A stretch of 64,000 nucleotides of DNA from Saccharomonospora sp. CUA-673 (lineage in GTDB: Bacteria > Actinomycetota > Actinomycetes > Mycobacteriales > Pseudonocardiaceae): contig NZ_MKKE01000044.1 of assembly GCF_001942305.1 (NCBI RefSeq), forward strand, positions 169,156-233,155, in the 5' to 3' direction. The position numbers and the translations under genes were made by a program. Position 1 is the stretch's first letter, and each line of letters starts with the position of its first letter. Below are positions 20,052-28,574 of the stretch, piece after piece. The notes below the pieces were generated by a model. The model saw nothing but the letters and a program-made list of their open reading frames with translations. It made no database searches and had not been told where the DNA came from.

Positions 20052-21089
20052 ATGACAGCGCAATCTCAAATTTCCCAATTTGGAACTGCGAGCGACCTCG
20101 AAGGGAGCGGCTCGGAATCACATCCCAAACACAAGAAGCCCACCCTTCCCAGGCGAGTACTAAAATCAATTGGATTATGGATTAAACGTGAGACACAAGA
20201 TACCTATCGGACACACAGCCTGCACACCTTCGAACCACTAGTAGACGAAAAACTGATCACTCCGAAGTTGGCAAAAAAGATGCGATGGAGCGCCCATCGA
20301 GCCGAGTATAGGGCAATCTACGCAAGCATCTTCATTCTCATTGGCACAGCGCCGGTAGCCGGATTGACCCGGTCCCCTCGAGACACCGAAAGGATGAGTT
20401 CCCCAGCACTTTTCTTCGCTTTTTCGCTGCTACTCGTCATAATCATCCACGTCGCAAAGATGTGGGGATCGCGCTACGCACGAGATCGCATCCAGCTTCA
20501 GGTCAAACAGCTTCTGGAGTCCATCCGCGAAGTCAACGCAGTCGCCTCCGGAGATGCGAAACCTTGTCGCTTCGGAAACCCGTCCAGGTGGGCACACCTA
20601 GGAGTACGAGATTTTCGATCAAAACTCAGACGAGCAGCAACAACCATCCCGGGCCAATTTATCGGTATCGACGGACGGGGGCATCAGAACGGGGACACGA
20701 TCGTCCGCGACAAGCTCAAGGTAGCGCTCCTGCACGGACTAACGAACGCGCCGATCGTCGGTAACCAGAAGGCCCGCGACGACCTTAAAAAGCTCCTCAT
20801 CGGGATTTCAACTTCAATGATGACCCCAAACCCCGCCACCAATCTGGAACCGTCACTAAGACACTATCCAACACGGTGCGGTTACAGCTCCGAGCCACTA
20901 AAGACATGGTCGTGGCGCTGGTACAAACTGTCACCTCCGGTCATTATCTCTATTATTGCACTACCAGTTCTCGCCTTCCTCGTATCCAGGACGATCAACA
21001 TGCCTACGTCCGCGGGGTTCCTGCTAGCCGGGGCCGCCACCGGCGGGCAAGCGATCGTCAAATATCTTGAGTACAGACGGAAACGCTGA
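20052..21089 (+). CDS. unknown multi-spanning membrane protein, AT-richer than neighbours
   Basis: A 345-residue protein that I do not recognise. It has a basic N-terminus (HKKPTLPRRVLKSIGLWIKRE), two hydrophobic segments at about 95-112 and 120-140 (IYASIFILIGTAPVAG; ALFFAFSLLLVIIIHV), a soluble central part of about 150 residues, and two more at the C-terminus (PPVIISIIALPVLAFLV; SAGFLLAGAATGGQAIV) with a basic end. The codon use has visibly more A/T at third positions than all neighbours, a sign of separate acquisition. No strong ribosome site precedes ATG 20052. Its position between integrase and transfer genes is typical for cargo such as defence or exclusion functions, which would be speculation here. 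Confidence 0.75.
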   Translation: MTAQSQISQFGTASDLEGSGSESHPKHKKPTLPRRVLKSIGLWIKRETQDTYRTHSLHTFEPLVDEKLITPKLAKKMRWSAHRAEYRAIYASIFILIGTAPVAGLTRSPRDTERMSSPALFFAFSLLLVIIIHVAKMWGSRYARDRIQLQVKQLLESIREVNAVASGDAKPCRFGNPSRWAHLGVRDFRSKLRRAATTIPGQFIGIDGRGHQNGDTIVRDKLKVALLHGLTNAPIVGNQKARDDLKKLLIGISTSMMTPNPATNLEPSLRHYPTRCGYSSEPLKTWSWRWYKLSPPVIISIIALPVLAFLVSRTINMPTSAGFLLAGAATGGQAIVKYLEYRRKR

Positions 21090-21117
21090 GGACGCCAGCC
21101 ACCTCGGTTTGCCGTGC

Positions 21118-21477
21118 TCAGACGGATGGCCACCGCACGGTGAGAACGACCGATTCTTCGAGAGCTTCCCAGGTGTGGTCCACGCCTGGCCCCCAGGTCG
21201 CATAGTCACCGGGACGCGTGAACATCGCCTGGCCTTGCGTGGACTCGACGTGGAAGTGGCCGTTGATGAGCATGACGAGGGTGGTGCGCTGGTCGTCAGT
21301 GGTCCAGCCAGGGCGCTTGTCGCCCTTAGGGTGGGTGGCCCACTTGACTTCGACATCACTGGTGGAGCGGACGCCGTGCGACGGGTCGAGGAAGTGACCG
21401 ACGATCCAACCTCGCGTGTCGGCGCCGTCGTCTGCAGCGTTGCCGGTGTGCCAGCTTTCGGTCACCGTGTCTCCCAT
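21118..21477 (-). CDS. small cupin-like protein
   Basis: A 119-residue protein from ATG 21477, overlapping the end of the XRE-Nudix gene. The sequence GWIVGHFLDPSHGVRSTSDVEVKWATH followed by TTLVMLINGHFHV, FTRPGDYATWGPGVDHTWEA and a closing VVLTVRWPS forms a single beta-barrel of the cupin type. Similar proteins are common in actinobacteria. The conserved H and D/E positions could bind a metal, but no enzymatic activity can be assigned. The overlap suggests co-expression with the Nudix regulator. Confidence 0.7.
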   Translation of the reverse strand: MGDTVTESWHTGNAADDGADTRGWIVGHFLDPSHGVRSTSDVEVKWATHPKGDKRPGWTTDDQRTTLVMLINGHFHVESTQGQAMFTRPGDYATWGPGVDHTWEALEESVVLTVRWPSV

Positions 21478-23042
21478 GCGATCGACGGCGGCTTTACGCG
21501 CTGTCCGCCGATCTCGGAAAGCCGTCGGAGGCCCTGCAGGAACGCGAACAGTCCTTCGTTGCTCCACGTTACCTCGCTGATCAGCTCTGCCAGGAGCTCC
21601 GGGTCACGCGTCGAGTATCGCCGCAGGTTGGACGCCTCCCAGTTCGCCTCCACCTGGCCGCCGTACTGCACCCAGAACTCTTCGTCCTCGATGACGATCA
21701 GGCTGGGGAACTCGTAGTTCCCGCTGACGAGGTTGAAGCCGAATGCGGTGCACTCCATCCTGATCCGCTCGCCGACGGGCCGTTCGAGAAGCCAGCGCAT
21801 CGGGTCGGTCAGTCGACTGGGGTGCATGGGATCGGCGCTTCGCTGGTCGCCGAGGGTGTTGTCGATGTCGTCGCGCCCGAACAGCTCTTCCTCGGTCTCC
21901 CGCAGGAGTGTCAGTCCGAGCCGCGTGTCGCCGCGCAGGTCCGCCATTGGTTGGTGGAATCCCTTGGGGATGACCGAGAGCTGGCGATTGGCGTTGAGGA
22001 CGTTGCCGGACCGTTGTTGGACGAGGATCAGATAGTCCGCTTCACCGTGCAGCCCCGCGGGACGTGCGATGGCGCAGAGTGCGAGCGCACCGCCCGCGCA
22101 CACTCGGCTGCTGGGGTCGACGACGGACGACAGTTCGGGCAGGAAACGGTCCCGCAGCGGCAGTTCGCCGGCGGCGGGCGGGCCGTTCCCACTTGCGAGC
22201 GCGTCGAGGAGTTCCCCTTCGAGCAGGTCCATCGTCAGCGCGTACTCCACGAACGGCAGTACTCCGACGCGACCGCCGATACCATCGGCGCCGACCTGGA
22301 TATTCTCGAGCCCGTACAGCGGCATGTTCACGAGCCGCGTTCCGAGCTCGAGTGTCTCCGCGAGACGTGTCACGGCTGCGTCCGTGGTCAGCTCATCGAC
22401 GACCGTCGACGCTCCTCGGTCCTGCTCGTTGAACACCAGGCCGTCGAACGTCGTTACGAGAGGGCATGCGAGGTCGAGCCATTCCGGTCTGGTCAGGATC
22501 GTCGTGCTGACGTGCTTATCAGCGATGCTTGCGGTGTAACGGCCGTAGCCGTCGGTGGCCTGCCCGTAGTACTGCTCCAGCGCGTGGGCGACCTGTGTCG
22601 AGGTGACGCCGCCGCGTCGAGTGCCGCGATCGCGGAGGTCTCGGACGTCGATGGACGCCAGCCGTTCGGCTACCCGCCGGCGATGCGTGCCGGCTTCCCC
22701 GCCGCTATATGTATCGAGCCATTCGAGCGCGGCACTGATGTGCGGGTCAGCGGTCAGGCGGCGTTCGGCGTCCGCATGCGCCGACGGGTTGGACGTCTCG
22801 TCCACGTCGGCGGGTTCGCCGAGCTCGTCGGAGAACCGCTTGCGAGCCGATGCCGATGCACGCTCGTAGGCGGTGTCCAACAGCTGCTGGATATCCGACT
22901 TCGGCGTGATGGCAGGGTTCTGATGCCACGATGCGACGGTGCGGACGCCGATTCCCAGGTACTCGGCGAACCGCTCATGACTGAGGCGCAGGGCGCCTTG
23001 CAGAGCACACGCGGTGCGTCCGGTCCACGGTTCCGTCGGCAT
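21462..23042 (-). CDS. XRE helix-turn-helix protein with C-terminal Nudix-like domain (copy 1)
   Basis: A 526-residue protein. N-terminal helix-turn-helix (LSHERFAEYLGIGVRTVASWHQNP, about 19-43), a middle region with GVTSTQVAHALEQYYG (about 145-160), then a Nudix-like domain. The Nudix-like helix runs through IPKGFHQPMADL and LTLLRETEEELFGRDD, with the REtEEELFG core matching the catalytic Nudix box. This architecture occurs in actinomycete integrative elements, and in pSAM2 a Nudix protein (Pif) blocks redundant transfer between cells carrying the element. Copy 2 lies at 28575. An immunity or transfer-control role is inferred; a nucleotide substrate is unknown. Confidence 0.8.
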   Translation of the reverse strand: MPTEPWTGRTACALQGALRLSHERFAEYLGIGVRTVASWHQNPAITPKSDIQQLLDTAYERASASARKRFSDELGEPADVDETSNPSAHADAERRLTADPHISAALEWLDTYSGGEAGTHRRRVAERLASIDVRDLRDRGTRRGGVTSTQVAHALEQYYGQATDGYGRYTASIADKHVSTTILTRPEWLDLACPLVTTFDGLVFNEQDRGASTVVDELTTDAAVTRLAETLELGTRLVNMPLYGLENIQVGADGIGGRVGVLPFVEYALTMDLLEGELLDALASGNGPPAAGELPLRDRFLPELSSVVDPSSRVCAGGALALCAIARPAGLHGEADYLILVQQRSGNVLNANRQLSVIPKGFHQPMADLRGDTRLGLTLLRETEEELFGRDDIDNTLGDQRSADPMHPSRLTDPMRWLLERPVGERIRMECTAFGFNLVSGNYEFPSLIVIEDEEFWVQYGGQVEANWEASNLRRYSTRDPELLAELISEVTWSNEGLFAFLQGLRRLSEIGGQRVKPPSIAWETR

Positions 23043-23044
23043 GG

Positions 23045-23428
23045 TCAGCGGTCCCGCCGGCTCGTCAGCTCGCGCAGTTGCTCGATGACAGTCGCCAGCC
23101 CCGTTTCTATTCGCGAGAGCCGGCCCTCGAGTGAATCCATGCGCTGTTCGAGCCTCTCCGCAATAGCGTCGCCCTGGTCCCCAGAATCGTCTTCGGGCGG
23201 CCGACGACCGTTCAGAATCGCGTCGAGATAACCGGGATTCCAGCCCAACGTGGTCGACAGCGATTCGAGGGTTCGCGGACTACGTTTCCGGTTGACCGTG
23301 TTCCGCTGAATTTCACGGACGATTGCCGAGGAAACCTGCGACCGTTCCGCCAATTCACGCTGGCGCCAGCCGAGCTCTTTGACGCGATCGTTGATGGCCT
23401 TTGCGACCGCGGCCCAGTCTTCCGACAC
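23045..23428 (-). CDS. XRE-family repressor with C-terminal coiled coil
   Basis: GTG 23428 is chosen for its GGAGGAG site, giving 127 residues. Helix-turn-helix: LGWRQRELAERSQVSSAIVREIQRN (about 18-42), followed by RTLESLSTTLGWNPGYLDAIL. A C-terminal helix (IAERLEQRMDSLEGRLSRIETGLATVIEQLREL) should form a coiled coil, as for a dimeric repressor. It is divergent from the excisionase-like gene across a 312-base region with a dyad at 23526, so it is the likely switch between maintenance and excision/transfer. Confidence 0.8.
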   Translation of the reverse strand: MSEDWAAVAKAINDRVKELGWRQRELAERSQVSSAIVREIQRNTVNRKRSPRTLESLSTTLGWNPGYLDAILNGRRPPEDDSGDQGDAIAERLEQRMDSLEGRLSRIETGLATVIEQLRELTSRRDR

Positions 23429-23525
23429 GCACTCCTCCGTGTTCCCGTTCCCGCGCCGCACCGTAGCGGACGAAGATGCATGGCCGCCGGACCAACCGCC
23501 ATACAGAGAACACTTCAACCACAGT

Positions 23526-23563
23526 ATCGATGATTTCATTCATAGATCGCTGAAATCGTCGAT
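23526..23563. promoter_or_regulatory. imperfect dyad in the divergent control region
   Basis: ATCGATGATTTCA (23526-23538) and TGAAATCGTCGAT (23551-23563) form a 13-bp inverted repeat with one mismatch and a 12-base spacer. The dyad lies in the AT-richer region 23429-23740, which otherwise holds no gene. It is a candidate operator for the adjacent XRE repressor. Confidence 0.6.
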
Positions 23564-23740
23564 TTCTAGCCTGTGGACTCGAGCTTGAACAACCCACGCA
23601 GACGCCACCGCCTACGCGACGAAAACCCGTCCAATAACGACACAGAAATGCCATTCAGCACGAGTCCTGCATTGGTTCTGCATTTGTACCGCACTGGTCA
23701 TGCATGGTTGATGGGATCGATTTTTCCTTGAATCGGAGCC

Positions 23741-24055
23741 ATGGATATAAACCAGAACGAGACGCCCCGAGAGGGCACCCCGGAAACCACAGGAAACCGT
23801 AAACCCCAACCAGCGTTCTACACCGTCAAGGAAGCTGCGGAGCTTCTTCGAGTCGGGGCGTCGACGCTGTATCGCATCATCCGCGAGGGCGACTTCCCGG
23901 CGATCCGACTCCGCTCGCGCTACGTCGTCCCCGCGGAGGCTCTCGACCAGCTCCTCGAAGAGGCCAGGGCCACGGGCAGCGTCGTCGACCCCTGCCGCCT
24001 CGCCGAACAGCGGCGCACGGCGCGGGAAGTCGCGCGGTTCGGAGGTGCGCGATGA
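23741..24055 (+). CDS. excisionase-like helix-turn-helix protein
   Basis: A 104-residue protein. After a polar leader (about 1-25) comes the MerR-like excisionase domain FYTVKEAAELLRVGASTLYRIIREGDFPAIRLRSRYVVPAEALDQLLEE, the standard Xis/SinI-like DNA-binding module of actinomycete elements. First gene of an operon with the WhiB-like gene (4-base overlap). Expected to act as directionality factor for the integrase or as activator of transfer genes. Confidence 0.85.
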   Translation: MDINQNETPREGTPETTGNRKPQPAFYTVKEAAELLRVGASTLYRIIREGDFPAIRLRSRYVVPAEALDQLLEEARATGSVVDPCRLAEQRRTAREVARFGGAR

Positions 24056-24420
24056 GGAAGCCCGAGGACTTCGATCACTTCGACGACTACCTGTCGGCCC
24101 TCGCGGCAGACCTCAACCGCTACACCGATGTGCCTGGGAACGTGCTCGAACACATCGTGCGCCGGGACGGATCGTGCATGTGGCTCTACACCTTCGGCGA
24201 CATCCCCGAATGGACGGGCAACGACACCACCGATCGCCGACTTGCAGAAGAGATCTGCCGGGACTGCCCCGTCCAGGAGATGTGCCTCGAACTGGAGCTC
24301 CGACAGTCGGGACCCTTCACGACCGGAGTGTGGGGCGCACTATCCGAACAGGACCGCCGCTCGCTGTATCTGGTCTGGAGGGATCGGCGCGACGGCATCC
24401 AGGGTGGTGATCACGAATGA
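24052..24420 (+). CDS. WhiB-like iron-sulfur regulator
   Basis: A 122-residue Wbl protein. The four cluster ligands are visible: Cys42 (GSCMW), Cys69, Cys72 and Cys78 (ICRDCPVQEMC). They are followed by GVWGALSEQDRR, the Wbl turn motif, where most members have G(V/I)WGG. The N-terminal extension of about 40 residues is longer than in WhiB itself. Wbl proteins usually bind a [4Fe-4S] cluster and a sigma factor. In this operon it probably controls element genes in response to redox state or development. Start and stop overlap neighbours by four bases. Confidence 0.88.
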   Translation: MRKPEDFDHFDDYLSALAADLNRYTDVPGNVLEHIVRRDGSCMWLYTFGDIPEWTGNDTTDRRLAEEICRDCPVQEMCLELELRQSGPFTTGVWGALSEQDRRSLYLVWRDRRDGIQGGDHE

Positions 24421-24743
24421 ACGCATCACTCGTACAGCCGCTGGTCGCCATCGGAGCGGTGCTCAGCGTGGTCGTCCTGTGGAAGTTGGCGACGATGAAG
24501 CGCCGGAAGCGTCGGGAGAGCGAACGTCCAAGCGCTCGCCTGCTGTCGCTGTTCGGCCGGGTTGCCGTCACAGCCCTGTTGATCGTGGGTGTCCAGTGGG
24601 CGGTACTCGTGGCCGCTCCCGATAATCAGGGCCTTCTGCTGGGCGTGCTCGGGGTTCCGGCGTTGTTCGCCGCTCACGCGATCACGAAGGCCGTGACGGT
24701 GACGACATCGGAGGCTCCCCGTACGCGGGGTGGTCGGCGATGA
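24417..24743 (+). CDS. small membrane protein of the transfer operon
   Basis: A 108-residue protein with an N-terminal membrane segment (PLVAIGAVLSVVVLWKLA), a highly basic loop (KRRKRRESERPSAR) and one or two further segments (VAVTALLIVGVQWAVLV; GLLLGVLGVPALFAAHAI). It is coupled by overlaps on both sides. Such proteins resemble the small spread (Spd) membrane proteins of actinomycete plasmids, but no family signature is certain. Confidence 0.7.
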   Translation: MNASLVQPLVAIGAVLSVVVLWKLATMKRRKRRESERPSARLLSLFGRVAVTALLIVGVQWAVLVAAPDNQGLLLGVLGVPALFAAHAITKAVTVTTSEAPRTRGGRR

Positions 24744-25476
24744 TCCGCCGGCAGGACGGGGACAGGTGGCCGCCTCCGGGCGGCCACCCGCCACCCCCGC
24801 AGAAGTGGCACGGATCGAACGCGTGCGTATTCAGGTGGACCGCTTGTGCTGGGTGGGCATCACCCTCGGACTGGCGTTCACGATGACCAACGTTCAGCAC
24901 TTCGCCGCGGCCGGATCACCGGCATGGTCGCTTCCGTGGCTTGCTGCATGGCTGCTCGACCCGACGGTGTCGCTCGTACTCATCGCGATCCTGCGTGCCG
25001 AGCAGGTGACGGCCAGGTACGGCGTTGCGATGGGTCCGTGGGTTCGTCGCGCGAAATGGTTCACGCTCGGCGCGACCTACGTCATGAACACATGGTCGTC
25101 GTTCGCGACCGGTTCATGGTCCGGCATCGTGCTGCACTCGGTGCCGCCGCTGCTGGTGTTCATGGCGGCCGAAGCCGTAACCGACCTCCGCGACCGCCTC
25201 ACGCTCGTGGCGAGTATCGCGGGAACACAGACACCCGAGGTTACACCGGCACCTGAGACAGCAGCGGCAGCCAATGCCACAAAGGACTCCGCTTCGGCGG
25301 CGGGTCGTCGCAAGCTGTTCGCCGACTACCTGGCCGACGCGCGCCGCGCCTGGACTCCGGATGTCGAGGTCACTCCTGCCTGGGTGCGCAAGACCACCGG
25401 GTGTTCCCGCGGCCTGTCTTCTCGACTCGCATCTGCTCTGACTGCCGAGATCACGGAACAGGAGGGCTCGTCATGA
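24730..25476 (+). CDS. DUF2637-like membrane protein of the transfer operon
   Basis: A 248-residue protein starting at GTG 24730 inside the end of the previous gene. Four hydrophobic stretches at about 40-130 contain WVGITLGLAFTMTNVQHFAAAG, LPWLAAWLLDPTVSLVLIAIL, RRAKWFTLGATYVMNTWSSFATGSWSGIVLHSVPPLLVFMAAEAVTDLRD, typical of DUF2637. A cytoplasmic C-terminal part includes WVRKTTGCSRGLSSRLASAL, helix-turn-helix-like. DUF2637 proteins are regularly found before FtsK-type transfer genes. The role is probably in transfer or intramycelial spread. Confidence 0.82.
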   Translation: MVGDDPPAGRGQVAASGRPPATPAEVARIERVRIQVDRLCWVGITLGLAFTMTNVQHFAAAGSPAWSLPWLAAWLLDPTVSLVLIAILRAEQVTARYGVAMGPWVRRAKWFTLGATYVMNTWSSFATGSWSGIVLHSVPPLLVFMAAEAVTDLRDRLTLVASIAGTQTPEVTPAPETAAAANATKDSASAAGRRKLFADYLADARRAWTPDVEVTPAWVRKTTGCSRGLSSRLASALTAEITEQEGSS

Positions 25477-27602
25477 CCACGCACGAACCGCGTGAGCGCT
25501 CGGCCGTGAACGGGCGCCGTGAACAGTACTACCTCGAACCGAGGGTCTTCGACGCCGAACTCATCGACGAGGACGCATCCACGAACGCATCAGGCAAGTC
25601 ACCGTTCACACGGCTCGCCACCTTTCTGCGCGAGTGGTGGACGGGTTCGACGATGACACGCGTTCGCTCTGTCGCCGGATACCGCCTGCGAAAGCTCCCC
25701 CTCGACATCGTCCGGCTGCTCTGGTTCGTAATCCGCGGACACGGCCGGTGGATCAGGAAAGCGTGGACATGGTTCACCTACGGCGACCTGCGAGCCGACG
25801 CTCGCTCCGCACGGCTCGCCGGTGACGCCGAGGCACGTCGCACAGCCCAGGAGACACTGCGGGCCGATTCGAAGGCTCGCTGGGGCCGGGCCGCGATCGT
25901 CCTGAGCCGCTGTGCGATCGGTGCGGCTGCTCTCGTTCCTGTCGCGCTGTCGTTGTGGGCGGTCGATTCCCTCCTGGATCGCCGGGACATGTGGCCGTGG
26001 CTCGTGAACGTGTACGAGGTACTCGACGTCACCTGGAGCGTGCTGGTCGGCTTCACGTCCGTACTACTGGTCGTGGGGCCCGTCGGCTGGCTGGTCGCTG
26101 CAGCGTGGGAGGGGCGCAGCCATGAACCCGGCGCCGGGTGGCTCACGCGCGCGGACCGTGACGACGCCGATTCCTGGATCGACGAGCGCATGGTGTCCAA
26201 GGCACTCGGGCATCTGGGCATCGGACCACTCAACGCGTTCTTCAAGAACGGCGGCGAGCTGGTCTACAGCGTGCCGGCACGCCGGGACGGCAATGGCACC
26301 TATACCCAGGTGCGGCTCCCGCTCGGTGCCACGGCGGACATGGTTGCTGACCGCCGGGACAAGCTTGCTGCGAACCTGGGCCGGGCGAAGCTCGAGACCT
26401 GGCCTACCGAGGGCGACGAGGCCGGCGTCCTGGACCTGTGGGTGTCCGACAAGGGCGCGCTCGCAGGCGGAGCGGGCGAATGGCCGCTCCAGCACGACGG
26501 GCACGTCGACGTCTTCGAGGGTGTTCCCTTCGGGTTGACGCAGCGCGGCATCGTCGTCAACGCGCCGTTGCTCGAGGCCAACTGGCTTATCGGCGGAAGG
26601 CCTGGCCAGGGCAAGTCCGCAGCGCTGCGGACACTACTGCTCGGCACTGCCCTGGACCCCACGGCCGAGCTGTGGATCTTCGTGATGGGCGAGTCGCCGG
26701 ACTTCGACCCGTTCGACGCCCGAGCGGCGCGGTATCGCATGGGCATCGACGACGCCGTGGCCGAAAGCGCCATCGAAGCCCTCGAGGATCTCCTCCAGGA
26801 GATGGAACGTCGCGGCAAAGTCCTCGGCGAGCAGCCCGGCCGACCACCGAAGGTGTCGCGCAAGCTGGCCGACAAGCGCAACCTGGGACTACATCCGCTG
26901 GTTTGCGCCATCGACGAGTGCCACGAACTCTTCCAGCACCCGACGTACGGCAAGCGCGCGGCCGAACTCGCGATTCGGCTCATCAAGCGTGGCCGGAAAT
27001 ACGGGATCGTGCTCCTGCTGGCGACACAGTCGCCGACGAAGGACTCCATTCCACGCGAGGTCACACGCAACGTGTCCTGCGGCGTGGCGTTCTCCGTCGC
27101 CGACCAGATCGCCAACGACGGGCTGCTCGGCTCCGGCAAGTACCGCGCCGGCATCCGGGCGACCGACCTGCGCATGAAGACGGACCGAGGAACGTGCGTG
27201 GCGGTCGGCGTCACGGACGAGAACTTCGACCTGATCCGCACGTTCTACATCCCGTTCGAGGACGAGGTCGACATGGTGACACCAGTGATCACACGGGCAC
27301 TGGGGATCGTCGACGAGACAGGAAGGACCATCGACGCGACCCGACGTGCTGCACTGGAGCGCGCAGCCGCCGACCACCTCGCGGACATCGCGGCGGCGTT
27401 GCAGGACGAGCGGCGAGTGCCCACTCGAGTCGTCCTAACTCGCCTGGTCGAGCAGGACCCGGTCGAGTACGAAGGCTGGACGTTCTCCGGCCTGAAGTCG
27501 GCCCTTGCCGAGCACGACATCACACCGCGTAAGTCCGGCGGCGTCCACGTCATCCGTGCGGAAGACGTCGACACGGCGCTCGCACAGCGGGGAGAAGAGT
27601 GA
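25473..27602 (+). CDS. FtsK/SpoIIIE-type conjugative DNA translocase (Tra)
   Basis: A 709-residue DNA pump thought to move double-stranded DNA between cells. ATG 25473 overlaps the previous stop. N-terminal membrane segments lie at about 145-165 and 190-215 (IVLSRCAIGAAALVPVALSLWAV; VLVGFTSVLLVVGPVGWLV). Then come Walker A GGRPGQGKS (about 373), Walker B LVCAIDECHELFQ, sensor LLATQSPTKDSIPREV, and a C-terminal winged helix (about 640-705) that could recognise clt-like repeats, as in TraB. It is the last gene of the overlapping operon beginning at 23741. Confidence 0.9.
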   Translation: MTTHEPRERSAVNGRREQYYLEPRVFDAELIDEDASTNASGKSPFTRLATFLREWWTGSTMTRVRSVAGYRLRKLPLDIVRLLWFVIRGHGRWIRKAWTWFTYGDLRADARSARLAGDAEARRTAQETLRADSKARWGRAAIVLSRCAIGAAALVPVALSLWAVDSLLDRRDMWPWLVNVYEVLDVTWSVLVGFTSVLLVVGPVGWLVAAAWEGRSHEPGAGWLTRADRDDADSWIDERMVSKALGHLGIGPLNAFFKNGGELVYSVPARRDGNGTYTQVRLPLGATADMVADRRDKLAANLGRAKLETWPTEGDEAGVLDLWVSDKGALAGGAGEWPLQHDGHVDVFEGVPFGLTQRGIVVNAPLLEANWLIGGRPGQGKSAALRTLLLGTALDPTAELWIFVMGESPDFDPFDARAARYRMGIDDAVAESAIEALEDLLQEMERRGKVLGEQPGRPPKVSRKLADKRNLGLHPLVCAIDECHELFQHPTYGKRAAELAIRLIKRGRKYGIVLLLATQSPTKDSIPREVTRNVSCGVAFSVADQIANDGLLGSGKYRAGIRATDLRMKTDRGTCVAVGVTDENFDLIRTFYIPFEDEVDMVTPVITRALGIVDETGRTIDATRRAALERAAADHLADIAAALQDERRVPTRVVLTRLVEQDPVEYEGWTFSGLKSALAEHDITPRKSGGVHVIRAEDVDTALAQRGEE

Positions 27603-27768
27603 GGGAGCCGGGAGGGAGCGAGGGAGATCTCCCCCGCTCCCTCCCCTACCCAACTCCCCATCGTGACCAGCGCAAACAGGCTCAAGGGAGCTGCCGCCCG
27701 CAGTCTCATCGGAGCGCTCTGGCCGGGGCGCTGACGGCCCTTGCTCACAGCTCCGTGAGCTCCCTCCC

Positions 27769-28011
27769 TCACCGATCAACCGCCTCCGGAATGGGTATGC
27801 GAACGAGGCAAGGAAAGCACGGCTGCCCCTGAACCTGCGACAAGAACTCGACGCGCTCGCGTGGCAACTGCACGCGGCAGTAGGCGACGAGTACGTCGGG
27901 TGGCGCCGCTTCGTCCCGGCCGGCCGGGACGACGTGACAGACCCGCTGCGTCTCGCCCACCGTCCCGGGAAGCGGACGGACGAACCGCAACAGTGGCTCC
28001 GACGGAGTCAT
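27769..28011 (-). CDS. small cysteine-containing hypothetical protein A
   Basis: An 80-residue protein starting at ATG 28011, whose start overlaps the stop of the upstream small gene (ATGA). It contains RFVRPLPGTVGETQRVCHVVPAGRD, AYCRVQLPRERVEF and a closing CFPC pair, suggesting a small zinc-binding fold with Cys ligands. The tight coupling and natural composition make it a real gene. The function is unknown. Confidence 0.6.
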   Translation of the reverse strand: MTPSEPLLRFVRPLPGTVGETQRVCHVVPAGRDEAAPPDVLVAYCRVQLPRERVEFLSQVQGQPCFPCLVRIPIPEAVDR

Positions 28012-28328
28012 CGGAACCACCTCCCGAAGAACCGCCGGACCCGGCCTGGTTTCCCTCGCGGTGTCAGACCTTCGTTGTCCGAGTAGTGAGGTGCGACTAC
28101 GTGACGTCGGCAGACAGAGCACCTCGTACGTGGCGCGCTGAGCATCGACGCCGCTACGACGCGTGTCCCACACACGCTGTCGAAGACTCCCTCGCCACGC
28201 CCGGCCGCGAACGACTCGTCGGTGACGACGTGCTCGACCAGATCCGGCGCACAAGTCATCCAGGTCGCCGCCGTGCCCTCGTCGTGTATCTCTGCTGTTC
28301 CGGTCGCTGTGGCTCTTACCGGTGCCAT
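28008..28328 (-). CDS. small cysteine-containing hypothetical protein B
   Basis: ATG 28328 gives 106 residues. The core runs through TAATWMTCAPDLVEHVV, GVFDSVCGTRVVAASM and RCSVCRRHV, with paired CxxC and a CG motif as in small zinc-binding proteins of actinomycete elements, then a basic tail. It overlaps gene A by four bases, both on the minus strand opposite the tra operon. The function is unknown; a DNA- or protein-binding accessory role would be a guess. Confidence 0.6.
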   Translation of the reverse strand: MAPVRATATGTAEIHDEGTAATWMTCAPDLVEHVVTDESFAAGRGEGVFDSVCGTRVVAASMLSAPRTRCSVCRRHVVAPHYSDNEGLTPRGKPGRVRRFFGRWFR

Positions 28329-28574
28329 CGCCCCTCCTCTGTTGTGGAGCACCCGGGGCCGGGAAAACCGCGCGGACATCGGCGTCGGGGAACGGAGCCG
28401 TCTCCGGCAGGAACATCCCGGCACCGGGTGCCTGCGACCAACCCAAACGCGACTGCAGGCGGGGACCCAGAGCAGAAACGATGAACCTTCGCCGACCAAA
28501 TGTTGCACTCAGCGGATTGACCTGTGGAAACGCACTCTTGCTAATATGGTTCCCGGCAGCTGAGGGGAGGCCCC

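Noticed and set aside
21822..23231. Plus-strand 469-codon frame
   Set aside because: Antisense to the XRE-Nudix gene, which has coherent motifs throughout.
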